From: Clostridia bacterium
GTDB lineage: Bacteria; Bacillota; Clostridia; TANB77; CAG-508
DNA: 9,427 nucleotides
Assembly (NCBI GenBank): GCA_900754285.1
Contig: CAAECB010000084.1
Location: 1-9,427 of the forward strand
Reading direction: 5' to 3'
Shown here: positions 1 to 6,710 of the stretch, one piece after another
How the letters are laid out: every line of letters begins with the position of its first letter
How positions within the stretch are numbered: position 1 is the stretch's first letter
Notes under the pieces: generated by a model
What the model saw: the letters and a program-made list of their open reading frames with translations, nothing else
Told to the model about the DNA's origin: nothing
Database searches by the model: none
Translations under genes and position numbers: made by a program

Positions 1-55
1 TATATGGTAAAATAATTTTTGAATGTGATTGGAACAATCTTAGAATTTCTTAAAT

Positions 56-118
56 AAAATGATGGAATAGCTTCACGTCGAACGAAGTGAGGACTAAGCT
101 GAAGGATTCCATTATTTT
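56..118. other. Long imperfect stem-loop, possible bidirectional terminator
   Basis: The outer arms are 56-68 (AAAATGATGGAAT) and 106-118 (ATTCCATTATTTT); they pair over 13 positions with one G-U wobble. An inner stem AGCTT (69-73) pairs with AAGCT (96-100), leaving GAAGG as a bulge. The apex holds TCAC (73-76) and GTGA (87-90). The plus-strand side is followed by a T-rich run (115-136). The structure lies about 115 bases beyond the stop of the minus-strand ATPase gene, so it may end that transcript, an unseen plus-strand transcript from the left, or both. It could also be a structured mobile repeat or small RNA. The pairing is seen; the role is inferred. Between it and the repeat at 205 (119-204) I see nothing else. 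Confidence 0.5.
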
Positions 119-204
119 ATTTTAGAAATTTTTAGTTTGTGTATTGAACCGAAAAAATTATTAAACCATATAATATTTATTATTTCAAAATAGCATGTAA
201 TGGT

Positions 205-235
205 GGTGTTTTTTTGCCCCGTCCCCGAAATCACC
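205..235 (-). repeat. 31-bp interspersed repeat (copy 1), overlaps ATPase stop codon
   Basis: On the minus strand this reads GGTGATTTCGGGGACGG, a short variable stretch, then AAAAAACACC; the ends form an imperfect inverted repeat (GGTG...CACC). It is the same length as the element at 3544-3574 and matches it at 25 of 31 positions by eye. The TGA stop of the ATPase gene (233-231) is part of the element. The pattern looks like the short palindromic intergenic repeats (REP-like) common in gut Clostridia; that assignment is inference. Confidence 0.7.
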
Positions 236-2141
236 CTTTTAGCATTCTTAATGAGTTTAAAATTGCAAGTATAGATACTCCAACATCTGCAAAAACTGCT
301 TCCCACATTGTTGCAACTCCACATGCTCCTAGGATTAAAACAATAATTTTAATTGCAATTGCAAAAATAATATTTTCTTTTACTATTTTCATTGTCTTTT
401 TAGCTATATCTATAGATTTGCTAACTTTTGATGGTTCATCTGTCATTATTACAACATCTGCTGCTTCTATTGCTGCATCAGATCCAAGACCTCCCATTGC
501 TATTCCTATATCACTTAAGGCAAGTACTGGTGCATCATTTATTCCATCACCTACAAATACTAATTTTCCTTTTGTTTCTTTTGTTTGTAGTAATTCTTCG
601 ACTTTTTTTACTTTGCCATCTGGTAATAATTCTGCATATACTTCATCTATTCCTATTTGTTTTGATACCTTTTCTGCAACTTCTTTTTTATCTCCTGTAA
701 GCATTACTGTCTTCTTGATCCCATTTTTGTTTAAGCTTGATATTGCTTCTTTTGAATCTTGTTTTATTTTGTCTGAAATTACTATATATCCTGCAAATTT
801 GCCTTCTATGCTTACATATAATATTGTCCCTACTGACTTGCATTGTATGTACTTGATGTCTTTATCCTTCATTAATTTTTGATTTCCTACTAATACTTCT
901 TTTCCTTCTATTGTTGCAATAATTCCTTTTCCTGATATTTCTTGCACATTTTTTAGATTGCTTGTGTTTATTTTTTCGTTATTTTGTTTAACATATGCGT
1001 TTTTTACAGAGTTTGCTATTGGATGATTTGAGTCATTTTCGCAAATTGCTACTGTTTTTAGTAGCTCTTCTTTTGTTATTTCTGATATTTCTATCTTTTC
1101 TGGTTCTTGTTTTGTTTCTTTTAATTTCTCATCTTGTATTTCTTTTGCTGTTTTTATTTCTTGTACTTCAAATACTCCTTCTGTTAATGTTCCTGTTTTG
1201 TCAAATACTACTGTTTCTGTGTTTGCTAATGCTTCTAAATAGTTGCTTCCTTTTACTAAAATTCCTTTTTTGGATGCTCCTCCTATTCCTCCAAAAAATC
1301 CTAGTGGAATAGATATTACTAATGCACATGGACATGATACTACTAAAAATGTTAGTGCTCTATATAGCCAATTTGTGAAGTTTCCATCTCTTAATATTAT
1401 TGGTGGTATTATTGCTAACATTACTGCTAATATTACAACTATTGGTGTATAATATTTTGCAAATTTGGTTATAAAATTTTCTGATTTTGATTTTTTATTA
1501 CTTGCATTTTCTACTAAATCTAAAATTTTGTGTACGGTTGATTCTCCATATTCTTTTGTTACTTTTATTGTTATTGTTCCACTTTGGTTTATACATCCAC
1601 TTAGTACTTCTTCATCTTTTTTTATACTTCTTGGTAAAGATTCTCCTGTTAAGCTTGATGTGTCTAACATTGATTTTCCGTCTATTACTATTCCGTCTAA
1701 TGGTATTTTTTCGCCTGGTTTTACTACTATTATTTCATTTATTTTTACTTCTTCTGGTTTTACTTTTAATATTTTATCTTCTCTTTTTACATTTGCATAG
1801 TCTGGTCTTATATCCATTAATTCTGTTATTGATTTTTTTGATTTGTCTACTGCATAGTCTTGGAATATTTCTCCTATTTGATAAAATAACATTACTGCTA
1901 CCGCTTCTGGATATTCTCCTATTGATATTGCTCCTATTGTGGCTACTGCCATTAAAAAGTGCTCGTCAAATACTTCTCCTTTGAATATGTTTTTTATTGC
2001 TATTATTACTATTTCAGCTCCTACTATTGCATAACTTATTAGGTATATTGCTCTATTTATCCATATATTTTCGAATTTTACACTTAATCCTATTATAAAT
2101 AATATTAATGCTGATATTACTTGTATGATTTGCTTTTTCAT
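231..2141 (-). CDS. cadA: Zn(II)/Cd(II)/Pb(II)-type P1B ATPase lacking the N-terminal metal-binding domain
   Basis: This inner-membrane heavy-metal efflux ATPase has 636 residues. It uses ATP, via a phospho-aspartate intermediate, to expel soft divalent metals. Landmarks: actuator-domain TGES (165-168); membrane metal site C270-P-C272 preceded by Ser; phosphorylation motif D314-KTGT; HP (373-374) of the nucleotide domain; GDGIND (531-536); and Asp619 in the last membrane helix (FADVGVSILAILNSLR), which with the CPC motif marks the Zn/Cd/Pb subgroup rather than copper pumps. CadA/ZntA proteins usually exceed 700 residues and begin with one or more HMA domains carrying CxxC. Here the protein starts directly at a membrane helix (MKKQIIQVISALILFIIG), with no room for one upstream. 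A Lys/Glu-rich loop (330-360) lies between the P and N domains. The start is supported by AAGGA at 2152-2156. The gene sits 38 bases downstream of trhP and may be cotranscribed. The exact metal is inferred. Confidence 0.93.
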   Translation of the reverse strand: MKKQIIQVISALILFIIGLSVKFENIWINRAIYLISYAIVGAEIVIIAIKNIFKGEVFDEHFLMAVATIGAISIGEYPEAVAVMLFYQIGEIFQDYAVDKSKKSITELMDIRPDYANVKREDKILKVKPEEVKINEIIVVKPGEKIPLDGIVIDGKSMLDTSSLTGESLPRSIKKDEEVLSGCINQSGTITIKVTKEYGESTVHKILDLVENASNKKSKSENFITKFAKYYTPIVVILAVMLAIIPPIILRDGNFTNWLYRALTFLVVSCPCALVISIPLGFFGGIGGASKKGILVKGSNYLEALANTETVVFDKTGTLTEGVFEVQEIKTAKEIQDEKLKETKQEPEKIEISEITKEELLKTVAICENDSNHPIANSVKNAYVKQNNEKINTSNLKNVQEISGKGIIATIEGKEVLVGNQKLMKDKDIKYIQCKSVGTILYVSIEGKFAGYIVISDKIKQDSKEAISSLNKNGIKKTVMLTGDKKEVAEKVSKQIGIDEVYAELLPDGKVKKVEELLQTKETKGKLVFVGDGINDAPVLALSDIGIAMGGLGSDAAIEAADVVIMTDEPSKVSKSIDIAKKTMKIVKENIIFAIAIKIIVLILGACGVATMWEAVFADVGVSILAILNSLRMLKG

Positions 2142-2162
2142 TTTTTAAAATTCCTTTCTTCT

Positions 2163-2182
2163 GCTCTGTCCCTAAATCATCA
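2163..2182 (-). repeat. Degenerate partial copy of the interspersed repeat at the trhP stop
   Basis: On the minus strand this reads TGATGATTTAGGGACAGAGC. It resembles the core of copy 1 (TGATTTCGGGGACGGGGC) with one base missing and a few changes. As in copy 1, it begins exactly at a stop codon, here the TGA of trhP at 2182-2180. It fills much of the 38-base gap before the ATPase gene. The likeness is by eye and the copy is short, so chance is possible. Confidence 0.4.
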
Positions 2183-3409
2183 TTTTACTCTTCTTAAAAT
2201 CCAATCTTTTTCACATTTTACTGGAATATGTAATAAAATTTGTTGTCCCTTTACACCTGGACTTACATGATTGACTTCTTCATTAGATTCAGCATCCCAT
2301 AAATTTTCAATTTTGAATTTTACTGGTTCAAAATTATTTGGTATTAATAATTCCATTTCATCTCCAACTTGTAGACGATTTCTTATTTCTACAACTGTTT
2401 TTTCTGGATTATATTCTACAATTTTTCCTCCAAATTCATACATTTCATTATATTGTCTACCACCATATTCTTGAATATCTTTATTATTTCTGTCATTAAA
2501 ATAGAATGTTGTTAGTCCTCTTGTTTTTACTTTTTCTAATTCTTTCAAATATTTTTCGCCATCATATTGTTTAGGATTTTTTATGTAATCATCTATTGCT
2601 GCTCTATATACAGAAACTACACTTGCTATGTAATATTCTGTTTTTAGCCTTCCTTCTATTTTTAAGCTATCTATTCCCATATCAACAATTTCTGGTATTT
2701 CATTTATTAGACATAAGTCTTTTGAAGAAAATATACTTGTTCCATATTCATTAGTTTCTATTGGCATAAATTCTCCAGGTGTGTTTTTTTCTTCCGCATA
2801 TAGATTATATGACCATCTACAGCTTTGGCTACATGAACCTAAATTTGCACTTCTTCCTGATAAAAAGTCGCTTAAAAAACATCTTCCTGAGTATGAAAAA
2901 CATATTGCTCCATGTATAAACATTTCTACTTCCATATCTTCTGGCTTGTTTTCCATTATATATCTTATTTGCTCTTTGTTTAGTTCTCTGGCTAATATCA
3001 TTCTTTTTCCGCCATTTTTATACCAGAAATTCGCTGCATGTAGGCTTACTATATTTGCTTGTGTACTTACATGTATTTCTACATTTGGTGCATATTGCTT
3101 CATTATTTCCATAACGCCTCCATCTGCTACTATTACTGCATCTGGCTTTATTTCATTTAATGTTTTTGCCATTTCTATTATTTCTTCATATTTTTCGTCC
3201 CATGCAAATATGTTTATTGTTACATATACTCTTTTTCCTATGCTGTGTGCATATTTTATTGTTTCTATTAAATCATCATTTTCCATATCTGCTCTTGTTC
3301 TTAATGATAATGATGATGTTCCACAATACACTGCATCTGCTCCATATAAAAATGCTATTTTTGCTTTTTCAAATGATCCTGCTGGTGCTAATAATTCTGG
3401 TTTTTTCAT
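2180..3409 (-). CDS. trhP: U32 peptidase-family tRNA hydroxylation protein (TrhP/YrrO/YegQ-like)
   Basis: Cytosolic protein of 409 residues in the U32 'peptidase' family. Members close to E. coli YegQ (TrhP) and B. subtilis YrrN/YrrO are needed for prephenate-dependent 5-hydroxylation of U34 in tRNA, the first step toward 5-methoxyuridine. The N-terminal LLAPAGS (6-12) and GADAVYCG (23-30) are typical of the family's barrel. The U32 signature is complete at E162-x-F-x2-G-A-I-C170-x4-G-x-C177-x-L-S. Cys193 and Cys197 with C170 and C177 form the four-cysteine set expected for an iron-sulfur cluster; Cys233 is additional. The C-terminal beta domain (about 320-409) is present, so length and layout are normal. 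The start has an AAGGG-type ribosome site (about 3423-3427) and a promoter upstream. The O-methyltransferase that would act after it lies on the far side of the plus-strand pair. Which U32 paralogue it is (TrhP1- or TrhP2-like) is uncertain. Confidence 0.92.
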   Translation of the reverse strand: MKKPELLAPAGSFEKAKIAFLYGADAVYCGTSSLSLRTRADMENDDLIETIKYAHSIGKRVYVTINIFAWDEKYEEIIEMAKTLNEIKPDAVIVADGGVMEIMKQYAPNVEIHVSTQANIVSLHAANFWYKNGGKRMILARELNKEQIRYIMENKPEDMEVEMFIHGAICFSYSGRCFLSDFLSGRSANLGSCSQSCRWSYNLYAEEKNTPGEFMPIETNEYGTSIFSSKDLCLINEIPEIVDMGIDSLKIEGRLKTEYYIASVVSVYRAAIDDYIKNPKQYDGEKYLKELEKVKTRGLTTFYFNDRNNKDIQEYGGRQYNEMYEFGGKIVEYNPEKTVVEIRNRLQVGDEMELLIPNNFEPVKFKIENLWDAESNEEVNHVSPGVKGQQILLHIPVKCEKDWILRRVK

Positions 3410-3453
3410 TATTTATCTCATTCCCTTCTTTATTTTGATGAATTACCTTTTTT

Positions 3454-3482
3454 AGTATAACATAATTTTTTGTTTTTTTAAA
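3454..3482 (-). promoter_or_regulatory. Extended -10 promoter for trhP
   Basis: On the minus strand the -10 is TATACT (3459-3454), preceded by TGT, which makes it an extended -10. A weak -35, TTTAAA (3482-3477), lies 17 bases upstream. The start of transcription would be near 3447, giving a leader of about 37 bases. This promoter and that of the plus-strand operon diverge, with the repeat pair 3516-3574 between them. Confidence 0.6.
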
Positions 3483-3515
3483 TACTTCTTTTGTAAAATC
3501 ATTGATAAATCTAAT

Positions 3516-3543
3516 GCTTTTTGTCTCCGTCCCCAAAAACATC
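3516..3543 (-). repeat. Interspersed repeat (diverged copy) adjacent to copy 2
   Basis: On the minus strand this reads GATGTTTTTGGGGACGGAG followed by ACAAAAAGC. It matches the body of the element at 3544-3574 but its outer arms no longer pair well. It directly abuts copy 2, so the two form a tandem, same-orientation pair. It carries the cleanest GGGGACGG core in the window. Confidence 0.65.
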
Positions 3544-3574
3544 GGTGTTTTTTGAGTCCGGCCCCGAAAACACC
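3544..3574 (-). repeat. 31-bp interspersed repeat (copy 2), perfect 8-bp arms
   Basis: The arms GGTGTTTT (3544-3551) and AAAACACC (3567-3574) are perfectly complementary around a 15-base loop containing CCGGCCCC. Its last base touches the -35 box of the plus-strand operon at 3575, so it could shape that promoter or act as a hairpin separating the divergent units. On plus it is followed by TTGTCTTTTTT, which also gives it a terminator-like look. The match to copy 1 is 25 of 31 positions. Confidence 0.7.
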
Positions 3575-3603
3575 TTGTCTTTTTTGGTAAATTATGGTAT
3601 AAT
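3575..3603 (+). promoter_or_regulatory. Promoter of the plus-strand RelA/SpoT-like operon
   Basis: The -35 TTGTCT (3575-3580), a 17-base spacer and the -10 TATAAT (3598-3603) form a strong vegetative promoter. TG at 3595-3596 gives an extended -10. Transcription should start near 3610, leaving a very short leader before the ribosome site AGGAG (3612-3616) and ATG at 3626. It shows the pair is a self-contained transcription unit. Confidence 0.8.
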
Positions 3604-3625
3604 ATTTAGATAGGAGTGTGGTGTT

Positions 3626-4834
3626 ATGCCTAATAAATATGAATTATTTAGAAGCTCTTTATCTGTTCCAATGTTTGAGAATATTAATCAGTCTTTGTTT
3701 AAGTTGTTACAGACTCCAGAATATCAGAGATATACGGATATTGTTTTTTCTACTTTAGGTCAAGAATTAGAAAGATATTTTGGTAAAGATATGATTTTTA
3801 AATATAGATATAAGTCTCAAAAAAGTTTTACTAATAATGTTTTAAAGGATTCTACTTTAGATACAAATGACGACAGACAGGCTTCTTTTGTTTCTCGTTT
3901 TAATCCTTATATTCATTATGATATAATTGGAATGAGATTAGTTATAAAGAACATTTCTAATGATTTTAGTGTTTCTCATCAGTTTATTAAGAATTGTAAA
4001 TTTAAAATTAATAAATATCAGAAAAAATTGTTTGATTTACAAAGACAGTATTTTTATAAAGATGAGAATTCACAAGAAAATGAACAAGATAAATTATTGA
4101 AAAAAGAAATTTTACATATTGAAAAGTATTTGATTTATTTAGATGATTGTTCTAATTTTCCTTCTCTTCTAAAAAAGAGAAATAGATTGTTGGATAATTT
4201 TAAGAAATTGAATGAAAAATTGTCTGATTTGTCTAATTTGCCTGATAAAGATTCTGCTTTATATAAACAATTAAAGCTGGAATTTGATACTACAGATTTT
4301 GCTTTGAAAAATTTGAATAGTCTTTTGAATACAATTGCTGGTGAATTCGCTATAGAAGAAATTTTTGCTAATTCTGATAGGCTTAAAAATTTAGGAGTTT
4401 ATTTAAACCCTAAAAGGCAAAAGTTTTTTTCTGAGGACCAGGGCTATACTTCTATGCACTTTTCAATTGAGAGTTCTTCTTTGCCTGATTGGATAAGTGA
4501 ATTACAGGATCGTTCTTCTTCTATTGAGTATTTGTCCATCCACAGTCATGATGCATTGCCTGGTAAAAAGAGGAGACTTCTTAATTTGCCTCATGATTTG
4601 AATAAAAAAATCACTAAAAAATATATTAAAAATTTGAATCATGTTTCACCAGACTACACTATTTATCGTTTTAATGGTTATATTGAAAGATATAATATGA
4701 AACAAAATGTTCATCATTATTATGATAATTTATTAATAAAAGAACCATATTATACTAAAAAGCTGGATTCTATACTTGATAATAAAAAAAATACTCCTTT
4801 TTTACCTGATAAATCTGACGATTCTAGTAGATAA
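3626..4834 (+). CDS. Divergent RelA/SpoT-fold protein A (alarmone synthetase-like), first gene of pair
   Basis: I do not recognise this 402-residue protein as a named family, but it shows the motif order of the RelA/SpoT nucleotidyltransferase fold. R61-Y-K63-x3-S67 fits the R-x-K-x3-S substrate-binding motif. D99-IIG-M-R104 fits the metal-binding Asp strand. K263 is placed like the loop Lys. G273-Y274-TSM-H278 fits the G-Y-x-S-x-H motif. E292-L-Q294-D-R296-S fits E-x-Q-x-R-T. H308 follows E292 by 16 residues, the spacing I recall for small synthetases such as RelQ, and is followed by LPGKKRR (311-317). In place of the usual K-x-N before G-Y there is E270-D-Q272. The Asp-to-Tyr distance is 175 residues against about 44 in classical enzymes, owing to a Lys/Glu-rich, probably coiled-coil insert (about 120-250). 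No signal peptide or membrane helix is seen. AGGAG lies 9 bases before the ATG. Whether it makes (p)ppGpp, modifies tRNA or is inactive cannot be told from sequence. Confidence 0.72.
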   Translation: MPNKYELFRSSLSVPMFENINQSLFKLLQTPEYQRYTDIVFSTLGQELERYFGKDMIFKYRYKSQKSFTNNVLKDSTLDTNDDRQASFVSRFNPYIHYDIIGMRLVIKNISNDFSVSHQFIKNCKFKINKYQKKLFDLQRQYFYKDENSQENEQDKLLKKEILHIEKYLIYLDDCSNFPSLLKKRNRLLDNFKKLNEKLSDLSNLPDKDSALYKQLKLEFDTTDFALKNLNSLLNTIAGEFAIEEIFANSDRLKNLGVYLNPKRQKFFSEDQGYTSMHFSIESSSLPDWISELQDRSSSIEYLSIHSHDALPGKKRRLLNLPHDLNKKITKKYIKNLNHVSPDYTIYRFNGYIERYNMKQNVHHYYDNLLIKEPYYTKKLDSILDNKKNTPFLPDKSDDSSR

Positions 4835-4848
4835 TTTATAAAATAAAG

Positions 4849-4865
4849 AAAGGTTGATGCTTATG
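4849..4865 (+). promoter_or_regulatory. Ribosome binding site deciding the start of protein B
   Basis: AAAGG at 4849-4853 is followed by three in-frame candidate starts: TTG 4854, ATG 4857 and ATG 4863. Only ATG 4863 has a normal spacing (9 bases); the other two sit 0 and 3 bases from the site. The start was therefore set at 4863, three codons inside the longest open frame. Confidence 0.75.
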
Positions 4866-6611
4866 ATTAAAAATGATAAACATAGTTTTTTGAATTCTTT
4901 GAAAGTTACTGAACAAAAAGGTTTGCCTAAGTCTCCTATTCAGGAGCAACAGAAATTTTTGCATGATACTGTTTCTTCTTATTTAGATATTTATCAAGAT
5001 AAAAATTCTATTGATGCTAAAAAGTATATGTGCTATCTTGCTGCTGCTATTTATTTGACTTATAGAAAAATGTATCCAAATTTGGTTATTAGAATTCCTT
5101 TTCGTACCAAAAGTGATATAAGTTATTCTAAAAATATTCAAAAAGAATTTGAAAAAAGTCTTGAAAATATTTTTAGAAATTTAAACTTGGACGAAAAAGT
5201 TACTTTAGAAGATTTAAAAAATTTCTTTTTAACAGAACCTACTACTAAAGACATTCAAGCTGCTACTATTCTTTTGGACCATTTTAGAGAACCTGTTTTG
5301 CTTACTTATGAAGATGGGCAATATGATGCAAAACATGAACTTTCAAATAAGAATGATTTGGATTTTTCTGATTCAATATCTGATTTGGTTGCTAAAGATA
5401 TGAAATATACTAATTTTATTACTGAAACAAGGCCTAAAATTAATGAATATCTTTCTGAAAAATCGTTTCTTAAATTGAAAAAACAAATTCTTGAGGGTAT
5501 TGTTGATTTGAATTATCATGGCTTTGATGATGAAAGATATCCTTCTTATGAAGAGGATTTACGTATGGTTCAAGAACGTCTTACTAAAGGTATGATTCAA
5601 CAAAATTTTGCTTCTTCTATTACTGAACTTCAGAAAGGCGAATTGAAAAGTTTACTTTCTAATATGCAACACCTTTTAGAAGATAAATTGCAGTTTAATA
5701 TTTTAAATAATACTATAGGTAATGTTTTGGATCAAAAAATAATTAAAGATACTTTACATGTTACTTATGATTATTCTAAAACTTCTAAAAAGCCTAATGG
5801 TTTTGCTGCTATTTACTATACTTTGCATACTCCTTATGGAGATATTGAATTGTTTATGCAATCTAAAGAAAGATATTATCAATCTAAAAAGGGTTCTGCT
5901 TTTCATAGTGGTATGTCTGGTAAATCTTTGGATATTAAGGAATTTTTTGAATATGTTAATCCTAAAAATGAAACCCAAGATTTGAGTGAATTTTTGGATT
6001 CTGTTGATTTGCCTATTTCTGTTTTGGAAGATGATTCTAATCCAGTTGCTCAAAAGGAACTTTCTGATAAACTTAAAAGGATCAAAATTAAAGACAATGT
6101 TGATGTTAGTATGTCTGTTCCTACTAGTGTTATGTTAGATAGTAATATTTCTGATTTTGATAATGATAGTTTAAGAAAAAAGGCTCTTGCTGAAAATAAG
6201 ATTCATGATATGCCAAAAATTAAAATAAATACTGATGATTATTTATATTCTTTGGCAATTTCTCGTTCTGCTTGTTTAAATACTTGTAGTTCTGGACATG
6301 GTCTTTCTCCAAATGCTGCTATTCACCATCAAGATATTGATGATGAATTTGCTGAAGTTTTAAGGCGTAGAGATTCTATAACTTGTCTTGGAGATATTTT
6401 ATTAAAACGTTTACGTAATGTTATCAGAGAATCTAAAATTGATGATCTAACAAATATTAATAAAAATATTTCTATTGCTAATTTGCCTAAATTGATTACT
6501 TTTGAAGAGATTTATGAATATGGTAGTGATTTGGATAAAAAAATTGATGAGTCTAATTCTTTAGATTCTGAAAATGAAAATCAAGTTGATTCTGATGATT
6601 TAGAATTATAA
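4863..6611 (+). CDS. Divergent RelA/SpoT-fold protein B, second gene of pair
   Basis: This 582-residue protein of no named family starts 28 bases after protein A and is surely cotranscribed. Motifs of the RelA/SpoT fold can be followed: R81-T-K83-S-x2-S87; D130-I; K310-P-N312-G-F314; E329-LFMQS then KG344-SA-F-H348, then SGMSGK (349-354). The E329-to-H348 spacing (19) and the K, E, G, A and H identities match the E-I-Q-I-R-T...G-x-A-A-H block of long RelA enzymes. The usual Tyr and His of G-Y-x-S-x-H are Phe314 and Tyr318, and Arg after the Asp motif is Thr135, so activity is doubtful. As in protein A, a long helical insert (about 145-300) separates the Asp and G-F motifs. A C-terminal region (about 460-525) has Cys471, Cys475, His479, His488, His489 and Cys508, a possible metal site. 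The tail (555-582) is acidic. No membrane segment is seen. The fold call is by eye and weaker than for A. Confidence 0.65.
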   Translation: MIKNDKHSFLNSLKVTEQKGLPKSPIQEQQKFLHDTVSSYLDIYQDKNSIDAKKYMCYLAAAIYLTYRKMYPNLVIRIPFRTKSDISYSKNIQKEFEKSLENIFRNLNLDEKVTLEDLKNFFLTEPTTKDIQAATILLDHFREPVLLTYEDGQYDAKHELSNKNDLDFSDSISDLVAKDMKYTNFITETRPKINEYLSEKSFLKLKKQILEGIVDLNYHGFDDERYPSYEEDLRMVQERLTKGMIQQNFASSITELQKGELKSLLSNMQHLLEDKLQFNILNNTIGNVLDQKIIKDTLHVTYDYSKTSKKPNGFAAIYYTLHTPYGDIELFMQSKERYYQSKKGSAFHSGMSGKSLDIKEFFEYVNPKNETQDLSEFLDSVDLPISVLEDDSNPVAQKELSDKLKRIKIKDNVDVSMSVPTSVMLDSNISDFDNDSLRKKALAENKIHDMPKIKINTDDYLYSLAISRSACLNTCSSGHGLSPNAAIHHQDIDDEFAEVLRRRDSITCLGDILLKRLRNVIRESKIDDLTNINKNISIANLPKLITFEEIYEYGSDLDKKIDESNSLDSENENQVDSDDLEL

Positions 6612-6615
6612 ATTT

Positions 6616-6665
6616 TTCCAGATATTATGCAATTTTGTATTATTAAAGTTGTATAATATCTGGAA
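6616..6665. terminator. 17-bp hairpin between convergent genes
   Basis: Arms 6616-6632 (TTCCAGATATTATGCAA) and 6649-6665 (TTGTATAATATCTGGAA) pair along their full length with one G-U wobble around a 16-base loop. It begins 5 bases after the stop of protein B and ends 45 bases from the stop of the convergent methyltransferase gene. Flanking T-runs are weak on both strands, so it is not a textbook intrinsic terminator, but position and stem strength favour a shared terminator. A relic of a small inverted-repeat element is the alternative. Confidence 0.65.
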
Positions 6666-6666
6666 T

Positions 6667-6690
6667 TGTTATTAATGTCCGCTTTTATTC
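6667..6690. repeat. 24-bp direct repeat, copy 1 (3' side of trmR)
   Basis: TGTTATTAATGTCC (6667-6680) is identical to 7391-7404, and the next ten bases match at seven positions, giving about 21 of 24. It lies in the gap after the methyltransferase stop. With its partner it brackets trmR and its promoter exactly. Confidence 0.55.
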
Positions 6691-6710
6691 TATATTTTTA
6701 TGTTTGTTTA

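Noticed and set aside
112..324. Small minus-strand open frame of 70 codons
   Set aside because: It overlaps the end of the ATPase gene in another frame and runs through the repeat and the hairpin; it has no ribosome site or recognisable motif.
214..882. Long plus-strand open frames opposite the ATPase gene (also 995-1312, 1465-1984)
   Set aside because: They are antisense to a fully supported ATPase gene; the T-rich strand yields Leu/Phe/Ser-rich translations with no domain and no ribosome site.
2781..3455. 224-codon plus-strand open frame opposite trhP
   Set aside because: It lies antisense to the U32 gene with its intact signature, and its composition is that of a T-rich complement.
4854..4862. 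Upstream TTG or ATG start for protein B
   Set aside because: They lie 0 and 3 bases from the AAAGG ribosome site; ATG 4863 has the proper 9-base spacing.
5754..6053. Minus-strand 99-codon frame inside protein B
   Set aside because: It lies antisense to the RelA/SpoT motif block of protein B, with no independent support.
3626..6611. The two plus-strand genes as one frameshifted gene or a small toxin-antitoxin pair
   Set aside because: Each has its own ribosome site and its own complete motif series, and a 28-base gap separates them. Both are large, with no small antitoxin-like partner.
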